This document shows positions 24,817 through 32,861 of a stretch of DNA of 54,569 nucleotides, piece after piece. How positions within the stretch are numbered: the stretch's first letter is position 1; each line of letters starts with the position of its first letter. The notes under the pieces are model-generated. The model did no database searches. It was not told the origin of the DNA and saw only the letters and a program-made list of their open reading frames with translations. Both the position numbers and the translations under genes were made by a program. This stretch comes from JBCBEX01 sp038528235 (GTDB lineage Bacteria; Bacteroidota; Rhodothermia; Rhodothermales; Rubricoccaceae): NCBI GenBank assembly GCA_038528235.1, contig JBCBEX010000020.1:1-54569 (forward strand), read 5' to 3'.

Positions 24817-25457
24817 CCGACGAGAAAGGGGTTGGTCCGTCGTTCGCGCCCGATGGTGGTCGCGGGACCGTGGCCGCAGTAGACAACCGTCTCGTCGGGG
24901 AGCGGCATCAGCTTCGTCTCGATGGAGCGGAGGAGCGTCGGGAGGTCGCCCTGCCAGAGGTCCGTCCGCCCAATGGAGCCGTTGAAGAGCACATCGCCCG
25001 CGATCACGAAGCCGCTCGCCTCGTCGTAGAAGCAGATCGAGCCGGGCGAGTGGCCCGGGGCGAGGAGCACCTGCCACGTCGCGTTGCCGAACGTCACTGT
25101 GTCGCCCTCGCGGAGCCAGCCTGTCGGGTCGGGCGGCGGGTCGATGGGGAACTGGAACAGCGCCGCCTGCTGCTCGGCGTGGCGCAACAGCGGCGCGTCG
25201 TCGGGGTGCATCTGCCAGCCGAGGCCGTAGTGGTCGGCGAAGAACGCGCAGCTGACGATGTGGTCGAGGTGGGCGTGCGTGAGCAGCAGGTGCCGCACCG
25301 TGAGGGTGTGCTCGGCGATGTAGTTCAGCACGAGGTTGCGCTCGCGGGCGTCGGCGCAGCCGGGGTCGATGAGGACGGCTTCGCCCTGGCTGTGGCAGAC
25401 GTAGCAGTTCTCGGCGAACGGCCCGGCGACGGTGAAGCTCTGGACGACGGTGGACAT
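24813..25457 (-). CDS. MBL-fold metallo-hydrolase (glyoxalase II-like)
   Basis: 214 residues: LLTHAHLDHIVSC (HxHxDH), APGHSPGSICFY, VIAGDVLFNGSIGRTDL and VYCGHGPATTIGRERR provide the full set of two-zinc ligands of the hydroxyacylglutathione-hydrolase branch. The short form without the C-terminal glutathione-binding helices suggests a thioester or polysulfide-type substrate rather than classic GloB. Stops of this gene and the Rid lipoprotein overlap tail to tail. Confidence 0.87.
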   Translation of the reverse strand: MSTVVQSFTVAGPFAENCYVCHSQGEAVLIDPGCADARERNLVLNYIAEHTLTVRHLLLTHAHLDHIVSCAFFADHYGLGWQMHPDDAPLLRHAEQQAALFQFPIDPPPDPTGWLREGDTVTFGNATWQVLLAPGHSPGSICFYDEASGFVIAGDVLFNGSIGRTDLWQGDLPTLLRSIETKLMPLPDETVVYCGHGPATTIGRERRTNPFLVG

Positions 25458-25535
25458 GGCAGGCGCGGCGAGGGGAAACAGGAGCGGGAAGATCGCGCCC
25501 GCGCGTACCCTGCGCTCAGCGTGCCTGGGCTTTCG

Positions 25536-26300
25536 TTACGCGAACGCTTCCGCCTCCAACACCTCAGCCTGCGCGTCGGCGTCCTCGGCGGCGGTGAGTT
25601 GGCTGAACGCGCCCTCCAGCGAGCCTGACGCCGTCTCCGTCATCAGGTCCTGCGGCGAGGCGGTCCGCACGATCTCACCCGCGCGGATCACGATCACCTG
25701 ATCCACCACGCGCTCGACAGCATCGAGGAGGTGCGACGAGTAGAACACCGTCACGCCAGCCGCAGCCCGCGCCTTTAGGAGCGCACGGAATTGCAGCACC
25801 GCGTGCGCGTCGAGGCCGGTGAGCGGCTCGTCGAGGAGGAGCACCGCCGGGTCGTGGAGCAGCGCCGACGAGATGAGCACCTTCTGCTTCATGCCCTTCG
25901 AAAAGCCATTCATGCGCTGCTGCGCGGCGCTGTCAAGCTTCCAGAAGCGCAGCAGCGCCTCGGCGCGGCGGGCGAGGACAGCCTCGTCGAGCCCGTGCAT
26001 CCGCCCGACGAACGTGAGGTACTCGGCGGGCGTAAAGCTCTCGTAGAGGTGGCCGTGCTCCGGGACGTAGCCAAAGCGCCGCTTCGCCGCGAGCGGCTCC
26101 GCCGCCACGTCGATGCCGCCAACGGTCACGCGCCCTGCGTCGGGCTTGAGCACGCCCGTGAGCAGCCGCATCGTGGTCGTCTTGCCCGCGCCGTTGGGCC
26201 CGACGTAGCCCGCGATCTCGCCCGCGCCCACATGGAACGACACGCCCTTCAGGATGGGGCGCTCGTCGAGGACCACGGAGACGTCAGTGACGGAAAGCAT
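25536..26300 (-). CDS. ABC transporter ATP-binding protein
   Basis: 254 residues with Walker A GPNGAGKTTT, Q-loop region RRFGYVPEHGHLYESFT, signature FSKGMKQKV, Walker B VLLLDEPLTGLD and switch His (YSSHLLD). This is the CcmA/NatA export-type ATPase. An acidic tail follows (EDADAQAEVLEAEAFA). No permease gene is adjacent in the window, so its membrane partner is elsewhere. ATG 26300 starts right at the first beta strand (MLSVTDVSVVL). Confidence 0.88.
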   Translation of the reverse strand: MLSVTDVSVVLDERPILKGVSFHVGAGEIAGYVGPNGAGKTTTMRLLTGVLKPDAGRVTVGGIDVAAEPLAAKRRFGYVPEHGHLYESFTPAEYLTFVGRMHGLDEAVLARRAEALLRFWKLDSAAQQRMNGFSKGMKQKVLISSALLHDPAVLLLDEPLTGLDAHAVLQFRALLKARAAAGVTVFYSSHLLDAVERVVDQVIVIRAGEIVRTASPQDLMTETASGSLEGAFSQLTAAEDADAQAEVLEAEAFA

Positions 26301-26311
26301 GCGGGGAGAGT

Positions 26312-26346
26312 GATGCGGTGGGGCGGTGCTGCGGTGCGGCCGTGAT
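26312..26346 (-). repeat. promoter-proximal simple repeat (CCGCACCGC-type), upstream of the ABC ATPase
   Basis: On the minus strand this block reads as variants of ...CCGCACCGCAGCACCGCC..., 12 bases ahead of the ABC gene start. The same motif precedes three other transcription units in this window, each time oriented with the downstream gene. Confidence 0.55.
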
Positions 26347-26409
26347 GTTGAAGGGGAGACTCCCTCCGTAGACGCATGGCAACACGGCGTCACGGAGAAA
26401 CGACCGCAC

Positions 26410-26745
26410 TCACCCCGGGGGCCACGTGAACGTGCGGCCGCCGAGAAGGTGGAGGTGGAGGTGGGGGACGGTCTGCCCGCCCTCGTCGCCGACGTTGATG
26501 ACGAGCCGGTAGCCAGTGCCGAGGCCTTGTTGCTCCGCGATCTGCTTAGCGATGACGAACAGGTGCCCAACGAGGGCCGCGTCGTCCGCGTCTAGATCGG
26601 CGATGGAAGGAATCGGCTTGCGGGGCACCACGAGGATGTGCGTCGGCGCGACGGGGGCGATGTCGCGAAAGGCCACGCACCGGTCGTCCTCGTGGACGAA
26701 GTCGGCGGGGATCTCGCGAGCGATGAGTTTCTCGAAGAGCGTCAT
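26410..26745 (-). CDS. HIT-family protein (HinT-like)
   Basis: 111 residues beginning MTLFEKLIAREIPADFVHED at ATG 26745, with HILVVPRKPIPSI and the histidine triad HLHLHLLGG near the C-terminus. HinT-type enzymes hydrolyse adenosine phosphoramidates and aminoacyl adenylates in the cytosol. Length and motif spacing are standard. The in-frame start at 26859 would add 38 unlikely residues. Confidence 0.9.
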   Translation of the reverse strand: MTLFEKLIAREIPADFVHEDDRCVAFRDIAPVAPTHILVVPRKPIPSIADLDADDAALVGHLFVIAKQIAEQQGLGTGYRLVINVGDEGGQTVPHLHLHLLGGRTFTWPPG

Positions 26746-26918
26746 GCGGAGGCCGTGGTACGGCAGGTGGAACGAGGAGCGGCAAGCAAGCAGCGCGCCG
26801 AACGAGCCCGTGCGGCGCTCCGGAGAAACTACCCCGGTTCGGACAGCCGGTTCAGCCACGATTCGGAACGGGGCGCTTCAGAATGGGGTTCTCAGCGCTG
26901 TCCCGCTGCGATGCTACG

Positions 26919-26957
26919 AACACCCGCCGCACCGCAACACCGCCGCACTGCAACACT
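26919..26957 (+). repeat. promoter-proximal simple repeat upstream of the QueD-like gene
   Basis: About two copies of a 17-18 base unit, CCGCCGCACCGCAACAC and CGCCGCACTGCAACAC, ending 13 bases before the GTG start at 26971. It shares its core with blocks at 26312, 30378 and 47528-47630. Confidence 0.6.
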
Positions 26958-26970
26958 TCTCTCCTCCTCC

Positions 26971-27393
26971 GTGCCCACCGTCTACGTCACCCGCCGCGCC
27001 GTCTTCAGCGCCTCGCACCGCCTCCACAACCCCGCGCACTCCGACGCCTGGAATGCCGAGACCTTCGGCAAGTGCAACAACGCGACGGGCCACGGCCACA
27101 ACTTCACGCTCGAAGTCGTCGTCGCGGGCGAGCCGGACCCGGCGACGGGCTTCGTGATCGACCTCGCGGTGCTCAAGCGCATCATGAACGAGCGCGTCGT
27201 GGACCTCCTCGACCACTCGAACCTGAACACGGACGTGCCCTTCCTGAATGGCATCCTGCCCTCGACGGAAAACCTCGCCGTGGCGATCTGGGACCAACTC
27301 AAGGACGCGCTCCCGTCGGGCCGCCTCCACGCGATCCGGCTGCGGGAGACGGAAAACAACAGCGTCGAGTACTACGGCGAGGGGCACGCATGA
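26971..27393 (+). CDS. 6-carboxytetrahydropterin/6-pyruvoyl-tetrahydropterin synthase-like enzyme
   Basis: 140 residues from GTG 26971. Zinc ligands are visible as His in FSASHRLHN and the pair in GHGHNFTLEV; the catalytic Cys is in FGKCNNATGHGHN, followed by the DHSNLN motif and ETENNSVEYYG (substrate Glu). The C-N-N-x-x-G-H-G-H spacing is shared by eukaryotic-like PTPS and by bacterial QueD homologues. Either preQ0 biosynthesis or a pterin role is possible. The next gene, an SDR resembling sepiapterin reductase, overlaps it by four bases, which tilts the guess toward tetrahydropterin (biopterin-like) synthesis. Confidence 0.85.
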   Translation: MPTVYVTRRAVFSASHRLHNPAHSDAWNAETFGKCNNATGHGHNFTLEVVVAGEPDPATGFVIDLAVLKRIMNERVVDLLDHSNLNTDVPFLNGILPSTENLAVAIWDQLKDALPSGRLHAIRLRETENNSVEYYGEGHA

Positions 27394-28088
27394 TTGTGGT
27401 TGTCACGGGCGCGAGCCAGGGCATCGGCGCTGCCATCGCGGAGACATTCGCGGCAGAGCAGAGGGCACAGATCGCGTTGCTCGCACGCTCCCGCGCCAAG
27501 CTCGAAGCCATCGCAACACGATGCCGTGCACGCGGGGCCACCGCCGAGGCGTTCGTGTGTGACGTGACCGACGACGCAGCGGTCGCACAGGCCGCCGAGG
27601 CCGTACGTGCGCGCTTTGGTGCGCCGGACGTGCTCGTCAACAATGCGGGGCAGTTCCAGCCGGGCGCGCTGCTCGACACGGACGCGGCGGCGTTCCGCCA
27701 GCAGGTCGAGGTCAACCTCACGAGCGCCTTCCTCGTCACGCACGCCTTTCTCCCAGCGATGGTCGAGCGCGGACGCGGGCACGTTTTCTTCATGGCGTCG
27801 GTAGCGTCGCTGCAGGCCTACCCCGGCGGCGCGGCCTACTGCGCAGCGAAGCACGGGCTGCTCGGCCTCGCCCGCGTAGTCCGCGAGGAGACGAAGCCGC
27901 TTGGGGTCCGCGTGACCACGCTGCTCCCCGGCGCGACGCTCACGCCAAGCTGGGGCGGCACGGACCTCCCACCCGACCGCCTGATGCCGCCCGAGGACAT
28001 CGCCCACGCCGTCGTGGACGCCTGGCGACTATCGGATCGCACAGTCGTCGAAGAGCTCGTCCTCCGTCCGCAACTCGGCGACCTCTAG
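27390..28088 (+). CDS. SDR oxidoreductase, sepiapterin-reductase-like context
   Basis: 232 residues starting MIVVVTGASQGIGAAIAETF, with VNNAGQFQPG, FMASVASLQAYPG, YCAAKHG (Tyr-x-x-x-Lys) and TTLLPGATLTPSW. ARSRAKLEAIA after strand 2 favours NADPH. The ATGA overlap with the PTPS-like gene implies translational coupling, and sepiapterin reductases are SDRs of this length. A general ketoacyl reductase cannot be excluded. The stop overlaps the pncB stop on the opposite strand. Confidence 0.83.
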   Translation: MIVVVTGASQGIGAAIAETFAAEQRAQIALLARSRAKLEAIATRCRARGATAEAFVCDVTDDAAVAQAAEAVRARFGAPDVLVNNAGQFQPGALLDTDAAAFRQQVEVNLTSAFLVTHAFLPAMVERGRGHVFFMASVASLQAYPGGAAYCAAKHGLLGLARVVREETKPLGVRVTTLLPGATLTPSWGGTDLPPDRLMPPEDIAHAVVDAWRLSDRTVVEELVLRPQLGDL

Positions 28089-29464
28089 CTGTTGGCCCGC
28101 GCCTCGATCTCGGCGCGGACGCGGTCGGCCTCGGCTTGCAGAGCCGCGCTCACGGCGACGGGATACGGCTCGACGCTGGCTTCGTCGCCAATCCGGTGCA
28201 GCTGCGCGGGGAGCCGGCCGAGGAGCGTCTGCGCACGCTCGCGGATCGTGGCGAGCGACTCGCGGCCTGCTTCGGTGCGCTTGCCGTCGCGCATGACCTC
28301 GCGCAGCAGCGGCGTGCCGTCCAGGTTCTCGCTTTCGAGGGCTTCGCCGTCGCGGATGACGGTGTCGCCTGCGAACGTGCCATCGCTGTCGGTGCGTCGG
28401 ACGACCTGCTTGCGACCCGGGAACGTGCCCTTGTTCTTGGCAAGCTTCATCCGCCCGCGTCCGTCGTACTCCGCGAGCTTGTAGACGGTGTCCAGCGTCG
28501 GCGCGTCCTGCGACTGCCCCATGCGCGTGCCGACGCCGAAGCCGTCGAGCGGCGCGCCGTCAACGAGGAGGTCGGTGATTTTGTACTCGTCCAGGCTGCT
28601 GGAAGCGAGGAGCTTCACGTTGGTCAGCCCGGCATCGTCGAGAAGGTGGCGGGCGCCTTTGGCGAGCGCGCTGAGGTCCCCTGAGTCGAGGCGAAGCGCG
28701 CCGATCTTAAGGCCCTCATTCTGGACGAGGTCGATCACCCGGCGGACGCCGCGCAGCGTGTCGTAGGTGTCCACGAGCACCGTAGTGCCCGGATAGAGGC
28801 TGGCGAACGCGCGGAAGGACGCGACTTCGTCCTCGTGCGCCTCGATGTAGCTGTGCGCCATCGTGCCGGTGACGGGGAGGCCGTAGACGCGCCCCGCCTC
28901 CACGTTGCTCGTCGCCTCGACGCCAGCGATGTACATCGCCCGCGCGCCCTTCATCGTCGCGTCGGTACCGTCCATGCGCCGCATGCCGAAGTCGGCGACG
29001 GTGCGCCCCTGCGCCGCGCGCACCACACGGGCCGCCTTCGTGGCGATCATCGTCTGGACGCTGATCTGGTTGATGAGGAACGACTCGACAAGCTGCGCTT
29101 CGGGCAGCGGCGCGGTGACTTCGAGGAGCGGCGCGTTCGGAAAGACGGGCGTTCCCTCGGGTACCGCGCGGGCGGCGCCCGTGAAGCGGAAGTCGGCCAG
29201 CCACGCGAGGAAGTCGTCGCGGAATTGTGGCAGCGTGGCGAGGTAGGCGAGCGCCTCGTCGGTGAAGCGGACCGTTTCGAGATAGCGGAGCGCGCTGTCG
29301 AGGCCGCAGGCGAGGAAGTAGGTCCGCTGCGGCGGCAGGCGGCGGATGAAGAGGTCGAACGTAGCGGACGCGGTGAGGCCCTCGTGCCAGTAGGCCTGCA
29401 CCATCGTGAGTTGGTAGAGGTCGGTCACGAGCGCGGCCCGCGCGTCGTCAATCCAGGGCGTCAT
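28085..29464 (-). CDS. pncB: nicotinate phosphoribosyltransferase
   Basis: 459 residues. N-terminal TDLYQLTMVQAYWHEGL, then FDLFIRRLPPQRTYFLACGL, DFGMRRMDG, GTMAHSYIEAHEDE (the region of the phosphorylatable His), RLDSGDLSALAKGARHLLD and LASSSLDEYKI are all family hallmarks. It converts nicotinate and PRPP, with ATP, to nicotinate mononucleotide in the Preiss-Handler pathway. The nicotinamidase gene lies upstream on the same strand, making a two-step salvage pair. Confidence 0.92.
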   Translation of the reverse strand: MTPWIDDARAALVTDLYQLTMVQAYWHEGLTASATFDLFIRRLPPQRTYFLACGLDSALRYLETVRFTDEALAYLATLPQFRDDFLAWLADFRFTGAARAVPEGTPVFPNAPLLEVTAPLPEAQLVESFLINQISVQTMIATKAARVVRAAQGRTVADFGMRRMDGTDATMKGARAMYIAGVEATSNVEAGRVYGLPVTGTMAHSYIEAHEDEVASFRAFASLYPGTTVLVDTYDTLRGVRRVIDLVQNEGLKIGALRLDSGDLSALAKGARHLLDDAGLTNVKLLASSSLDEYKITDLLVDGAPLDGFGVGTRMGQSQDAPTLDTVYKLAEYDGRGRMKLAKNKGTFPGRKQVVRRTDSDGTFAGDTVIRDGEALESENLDGTPLLREVMRDGKRTEAGRESLATIRERAQTLLGRLPAQLHRIGDEASVEPYPVAVSAALQAEADRVRAEIEARANS

Positions 29465-29671
29465 GAAGAAGGGGCGGTCGTTGGATGTGTCTGCAGATGA
29501 AGGGCGCTCCTGGCTGACCCGGTTCCCCCCGTCCTGCGTCGTCTCCGCGTTGCACGCTCCGCTCCTCGGACAGTCCCCCTCGTCCCCGAGGGAACAGCTT
29601 CCGCGCCGTTGCAGGCGTGCAAGCGGGGGGAGCAGGACCTGACTCGATGCGAACGTGGCGGCGTCGAAGAA

Positions 29672-30295
29672 TCACAGCCCCGTTGCGCGCGCGTCGAGGG
29701 CTGCGGGGTCGTCCTCGTCGGGCAGCACAGCGCCAGCATGGGCCATCTCGGCGAGCGCGGTGGCGCTGGTGTCGGGCGTGATACCCCGCATGCCGTCGGG
29801 GACGAGGTGGACGGCGAAGCCTTCTGCGAGCGCGTCGAGGGCGGTGGCGCGGACGCAGTAGTCGGTCGCGAGGCCGCCGACCCACACACGGCGGACGTCA
29901 ACGGCGCGGAGTTGGGCGGCGAGGTCGGTCGTGTCGAAGCCGGAGTAAGCCTCGGCGGCGGCGGTCGTGGCCTTGCTGATGATGGGCGCGTTGTCCGGAA
30001 CGTGAAGGTCGGGGTGAAACGCGGCGCCCTCGGTGCCTTGGACGCAGTGCGGCGGCCACGGCCCGCCCTGACCGACGAACGAGACGTGGTCGGCCGGGTG
30101 CCAGTCGCGGGTGAAGAAGACGGGCACGCCGCGCGCCTCGGCCTGCTCGACCCAGCGGTTTAGCACCGGCACGACGGCGTCGCCCTCGGGCACGGCGAGC
30201 GCGCCGCCCGGGCAGAAGTCGCGCTGCACGTCCACGACGATGAGCGCATCGCCCGGCTGGAGCGGGATGGGATCGGGATGAGCAAAGGCAGACAT
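29672..30295 (-). CDS. pncA: nicotinamidase (isochorismatase family)
   Basis: 207 residues from ATG 30295. The triad is Asp in IVVDVQRDFCPGGAL, Lys in IISKATT and Cys in GLATDYCVRATAL; the metal site is DWHPADHVSF. TRDWHPADH and GPWPPHCVQGTEGA are typical of PncA rather than generic isochorismatases. It turns nicotinamide into nicotinate, the substrate of PncB. A 207-base spacer to pncB holds no obvious gene or terminator, so co-transcription is plausible. Confidence 0.9.
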   Translation of the reverse strand: MSAFAHPDPIPLQPGDALIVVDVQRDFCPGGALAVPEGDAVVPVLNRWVEQAEARGVPVFFTRDWHPADHVSFVGQGGPWPPHCVQGTEGAAFHPDLHVPDNAPIISKATTAAAEAYSGFDTTDLAAQLRAVDVRRVWVGGLATDYCVRATALDALAEGFAVHLVPDGMRGITPDTSATALAEMAHAGAVLPDEDDPAALDARATGL

Positions 30296-30377
30296 GAGGC
30301 CAGCAGAAGGGGGGGCGAGGGGATGCGAGGCCCGTTCAATGTCCGAGCGATAAACGAAGCTCCCTGCACCCCTGCTG

Positions 30378-30440
30378 AAACACCGCCGCACCGTAACACG
30401 GCCGCACTGCTCCGCTGCAACACGGCCGCACCGCCACACT
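30378..30440 (+). repeat. promoter-proximal simple repeat upstream of tdk
   Basis: Three imperfect copies of the AACACSGCCGCAC type (AAACACCGCCGCACCG, AACACGGCCGCACTGC, CAACACGGCCGCACCG) end 12 bases before the tdk ATG. The spacing resembles the copy ahead of the QueD-like gene. Confidence 0.6.
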
Positions 30441-30452
30441 CTATCTTCTTGC

Positions 30453-31085
30453 ATGGAACCGCACGTCTATCATCCCTTCGCCGACGGCGAGCGCGTCGGC
30501 TGGATCGAGGTCATCTGCGGGTCGATGTTCTCGGGCAAGACCGAGGAGTTGATCCGGCGGCTGCGCCGCGCCCGCATCGCGCGGCAGCGCGTCGAGGTGT
30601 TCAAGCCCGCGCTCGACACGCGCTACGCCGAGGACCACGTCGTCTCGCACGACGCCCGGCAGATCCCGTCGGTCCGCGTCGAGAAGGCCGAGGACATCCT
30701 TCGCCACGCCGAGGACGCCGACGTGGTGGGCATCGACGAGGCGCAGTTCTTCGGGCCCGACCTCGTAGCGGTCGCCGAGCACCTCGCGCGTCAGGGCCGC
30801 CGCGTCCTCGTGGCGGGGCTCGACCAAGACTACCTCGGCCGACCCTTCGAGCCGATCCCGCAGCTCCTCGCCGTGGCCGAACACGTCACGAAGCTGCACG
30901 CCATCTGCGCCGTCTGCGGCGCGCCCGCCAACCACTCGCAGCGCCTCGTGCCGGAGGGTAGCCGGGTGCTGCTCGGCGAGAAGGAGGCCTACGAGCCGCG
31001 CTGCCGCCGCCACTTCGTCCCCGGCGGTCCCGACGCGCAGCAACTTCGCCTCGACGACGACGTCCAGGAGGTCGTGCGTCGCTAG
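30453..31085 (+). CDS. tdk: thymidine kinase, type II
   Basis: 210 residues: P-loop GSMFSGKTEELIRRL (about 23-37), DEAQFF catalytic region with the base Glu, VAGLDQDYLGRPFEPI lasso precursor, and a zinc site from CAVCG plus CRRHF. It phosphorylates thymidine to dTMP in pyrimidine salvage. Start and length match bacterial type II kinases. Confidence 0.93.
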   Translation: MEPHVYHPFADGERVGWIEVICGSMFSGKTEELIRRLRRARIARQRVEVFKPALDTRYAEDHVVSHDARQIPSVRVEKAEDILRHAEDADVVGIDEAQFFGPDLVAVAEHLARQGRRVLVAGLDQDYLGRPFEPIPQLLAVAEHVTKLHAICAVCGAPANHSQRLVPEGSRVLLGEKEAYEPRCRRHFVPGGPDAQQLRLDDDVQEVVRR

Positions 31086-31117
31086 CTAGGCGCACCGTAC
31101 CCTCGCCCCTACGTCTC

Positions 31118-31543
31118 GTGAAGCAGTCCCTCGTCCATGTTGCCCTCGTCGTCCGCGACTACGACGAGGCGCTCGCCTTCTTCTGCGACACGCTGCACTT
31201 CGACCTCGTGGAGGACGTGCCGATTCCGGAGCAAGAAAAGCGCTGGGTCGTGGTAGCCCCGCCAGGCTCCACCGGCACCAACGTTCTCCTCGCGCGCCCC
31301 TCGAACGCGGAGCAGGAAGCCTACATCGGCAACCAGACCGGCGGCCGCGTCACGTTCTTCCTGAACACCGACGACTTCTGGCGCGACTACCGACGCATGG
31401 TGGCTGACGGCGTCCGCTTTATCCGTGAGCCAAAAGAGCAACCCTATGGGGTCGTGGCCGTCTTCGAAGACCTGTACGGTAATCTCTGGGACCTCTTGCA
31501 AATGAACGAGGGCCACCCCGCGCTTCGCGGTCGGACGACCTAG
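31118..31543 (+). CDS. VOC-family (glyoxalase/bleomycin-resistance fold) protein
   Basis: 141 residues from GTG 31118. Two beta-alpha-beta-beta-beta modules are visible: HVALVVRDYDEALAFFCDTL...RWVVVAPPGS and GRVTFFLNTDDFWRDYRRM...AVFEDLYGNLWDLLQ. Metal ligands (H8 near the start, E/D in FEDLYGN...LLQ) are in the usual places. Substrate unknown. It sits 32 bases after tdk on the same strand. Confidence 0.85.
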   Translation: MKQSLVHVALVVRDYDEALAFFCDTLHFDLVEDVPIPEQEKRWVVVAPPGSTGTNVLLARPSNAEQEAYIGNQTGGRVTFFLNTDDFWRDYRRMVADGVRFIREPKEQPYGVVAVFEDLYGNLWDLLQMNEGHPALRGRTT

Positions 31544-31593
31544 CGCACGGCTCGCCGGAACCTGCCCGGCCTGTTTCGTCTTTCCACCCCGCT

Positions 31594-32100
31594 ATGGTGT
31601 CGATGCCGCTCTCGCAGATCCTTCTTCAGTTCGTGGTCATCCTGGCCGTCGGGTTCGGGCTGCTCGGCCTGCGCGCGCTCCTGCGCGGCGACCTCGGCGT
31701 GCTGGGCGTGGCGAACGGCGAGAAGCTGCGCTTCACCAACAAGCGGCAGCAGATGTGGGAGAAGTACCGCGACAAGGAGCGGCTCGCCCGCGAGATCCGC
31801 GCCCGCCAGCGCGAGGCGGAGGCCTACCGCACGATGTTTCAGGAGCGCGAGGCCGAGGAGGAGGCCGCCCTGCCCCCAGAGATCCGCCACCTGGAGACGT
31901 TCGCGCTCCACCGCGCCACGCTGCAACTCGACGGCGAGGTCACCGAGACGAGCATCAAGGCCGCCTACAAGCAGCGCGTGCGCGAGTACCACCCCGACCT
32001 CGTCGTCAACCTCGGGTGCAAGCTCCAAGACCTCGCCGAGGACGAGACGAAGCGCATCAACGAAGCCTACGCCTTCTTCCGGCAACACCTCGACTTCTAG
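31594..32100 (+). CDS. membrane-anchored J-domain protein
   Basis: 168 residues: an N-terminal membrane helix (about 8-30, LLQFVVILAVGFGLLGL), a highly charged coiled-coil-like linker (45-95, REIRARQREAEAYRTMFQER), then a C-terminal J-like domain with the HPD tripeptide at 133-135 (YKQRVREYHPDLVV). It would recruit a DnaK-type chaperone to the inner membrane. The J domain is at the C-terminus, as in DjlA-like co-chaperones. ATG 31603 (MPLSQ) is an alternative start. Confidence 0.82.
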   Translation: MVSMPLSQILLQFVVILAVGFGLLGLRALLRGDLGVLGVANGEKLRFTNKRQQMWEKYRDKERLAREIRARQREAEAYRTMFQEREAEEEAALPPEIRHLETFALHRATLQLDGEVTETSIKAAYKQRVREYHPDLVVNLGCKLQDLAEDETKRINEAYAFFRQHLDF

Positions 32101-32425
32101 GGCGACCACGACCGGACGCGGCGGCTGTCGGGAACGTCAGCTATCTGGCACGGGCATCGCTGCGCACGACCGCGCTGCAGAGGAGGACCCCACGGTAGTG
32201 CCTGCGGCATGGAGGCTAGGCGTTCACCCTTGGTTGCTGCAAGCGTGGGACCACCCTCCCAGGTTGGGCTTTGGTTTTTCTAGGCTTCGTCGCTTTTTTC
32301 TGGCGAGGCGTGATGGGATACGCCCTGCGTTCTCGTAGTTGCTGGAGACGGCGTGCGGCGTCGGTTTCCACGCACCGCGCCGGTCACGCCACGGCCTTCC
32401 AACGATTCGCTGTCGCTCTTTCCCT
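32101..32425. other. 325-base intergenic region with a weak terminator
   Basis: No gene is supported here. At 32250-32279 an interrupted stem (ACCA...TGGT outside CCCA-GGT-TGGG) is followed by TTTTT on the plus strand, a modest Rho-independent terminator candidate about 150 bases after the J-domain gene. A second T-rich patch follows at 32288-32303. The promoter of the next lipoprotein gene should lie in the last 100 bases but is not clear. Confidence 0.35.
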
Positions 32426-32812
32426 ATGCGTCGTCCTACGCTTCTGGTACGCCTCGCCACGCTCACGATTGCCGTCTGTGTCATGGCTGGCGCGGTTACT
32501 CTGGGCGGCTGCCAGGCCGCTACCGAATCCACTACGGCCTCCCCTAGCTCCATGGACAAGATGGATGCCGCGCTCCGGCAGCAGATCGCTGCGGCAGCCC
32601 CGGACACTACCCTCGACGCGTTTGTGCTAGTGGACGGCATCGCTGCCGCCGAGGCCCGCTCGCACCTCGCCGACGCTGGCCTGACCATACGCACGGCCAG
32701 CGAGACCATCCTGACGGTGGCAGGCCGACCGGACGCGCTCCGCCGTGCTGCCGCGTTCCCGTGGGTGCAGCGGATGGAAGGAAGCCTCAGCCGCCCCGCG
32801 TACGGGTCCTGA
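32426..32812 (+). CDS. lipoprotein resembling a subtilase propeptide/inhibitor domain
   Basis: 128 residues from ATG 32426 with a lipobox at Cys29 (AGAVTLGGC), a Ser/Thr-rich linker (about 32-43), then a domain of about 80 residues: TLDAFVLVDGIAAAEARSHL, ADAGLTIRTASETILTVAG, DALRRAAAFPWVQRMEG. This beta-alpha-beta-beta-alpha-beta order and the final 'a..p.V..ie' match peptidase inhibitor I9-like propeptides of subtilisins. It lies 49 bases upstream of an S8 protease on the same strand, so a detached, membrane-anchored inhibitor or folding aid for that protease is a reasonable inference, not a known family. Confidence 0.6.
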   Translation: MRRPTLLVRLATLTIAVCVMAGAVTLGGCQAATESTTASPSSMDKMDAALRQQIAAAAPDTTLDAFVLVDGIAAAEARSHLADAGLTIRTASETILTVAGRPDALRRAAAFPWVQRMEGSLSRPAYGS

Positions 32813-32861
32813 GCTACGTGTGCCAGACTCGACTCTACCTCAATCTCTAGCCCTCAGATCC

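Noticed and set aside
29465..29671. Additional small gene between pncA and pncB
   Set aside because: Short frames exist but with shadow-type composition and no start context; treated as spacer.
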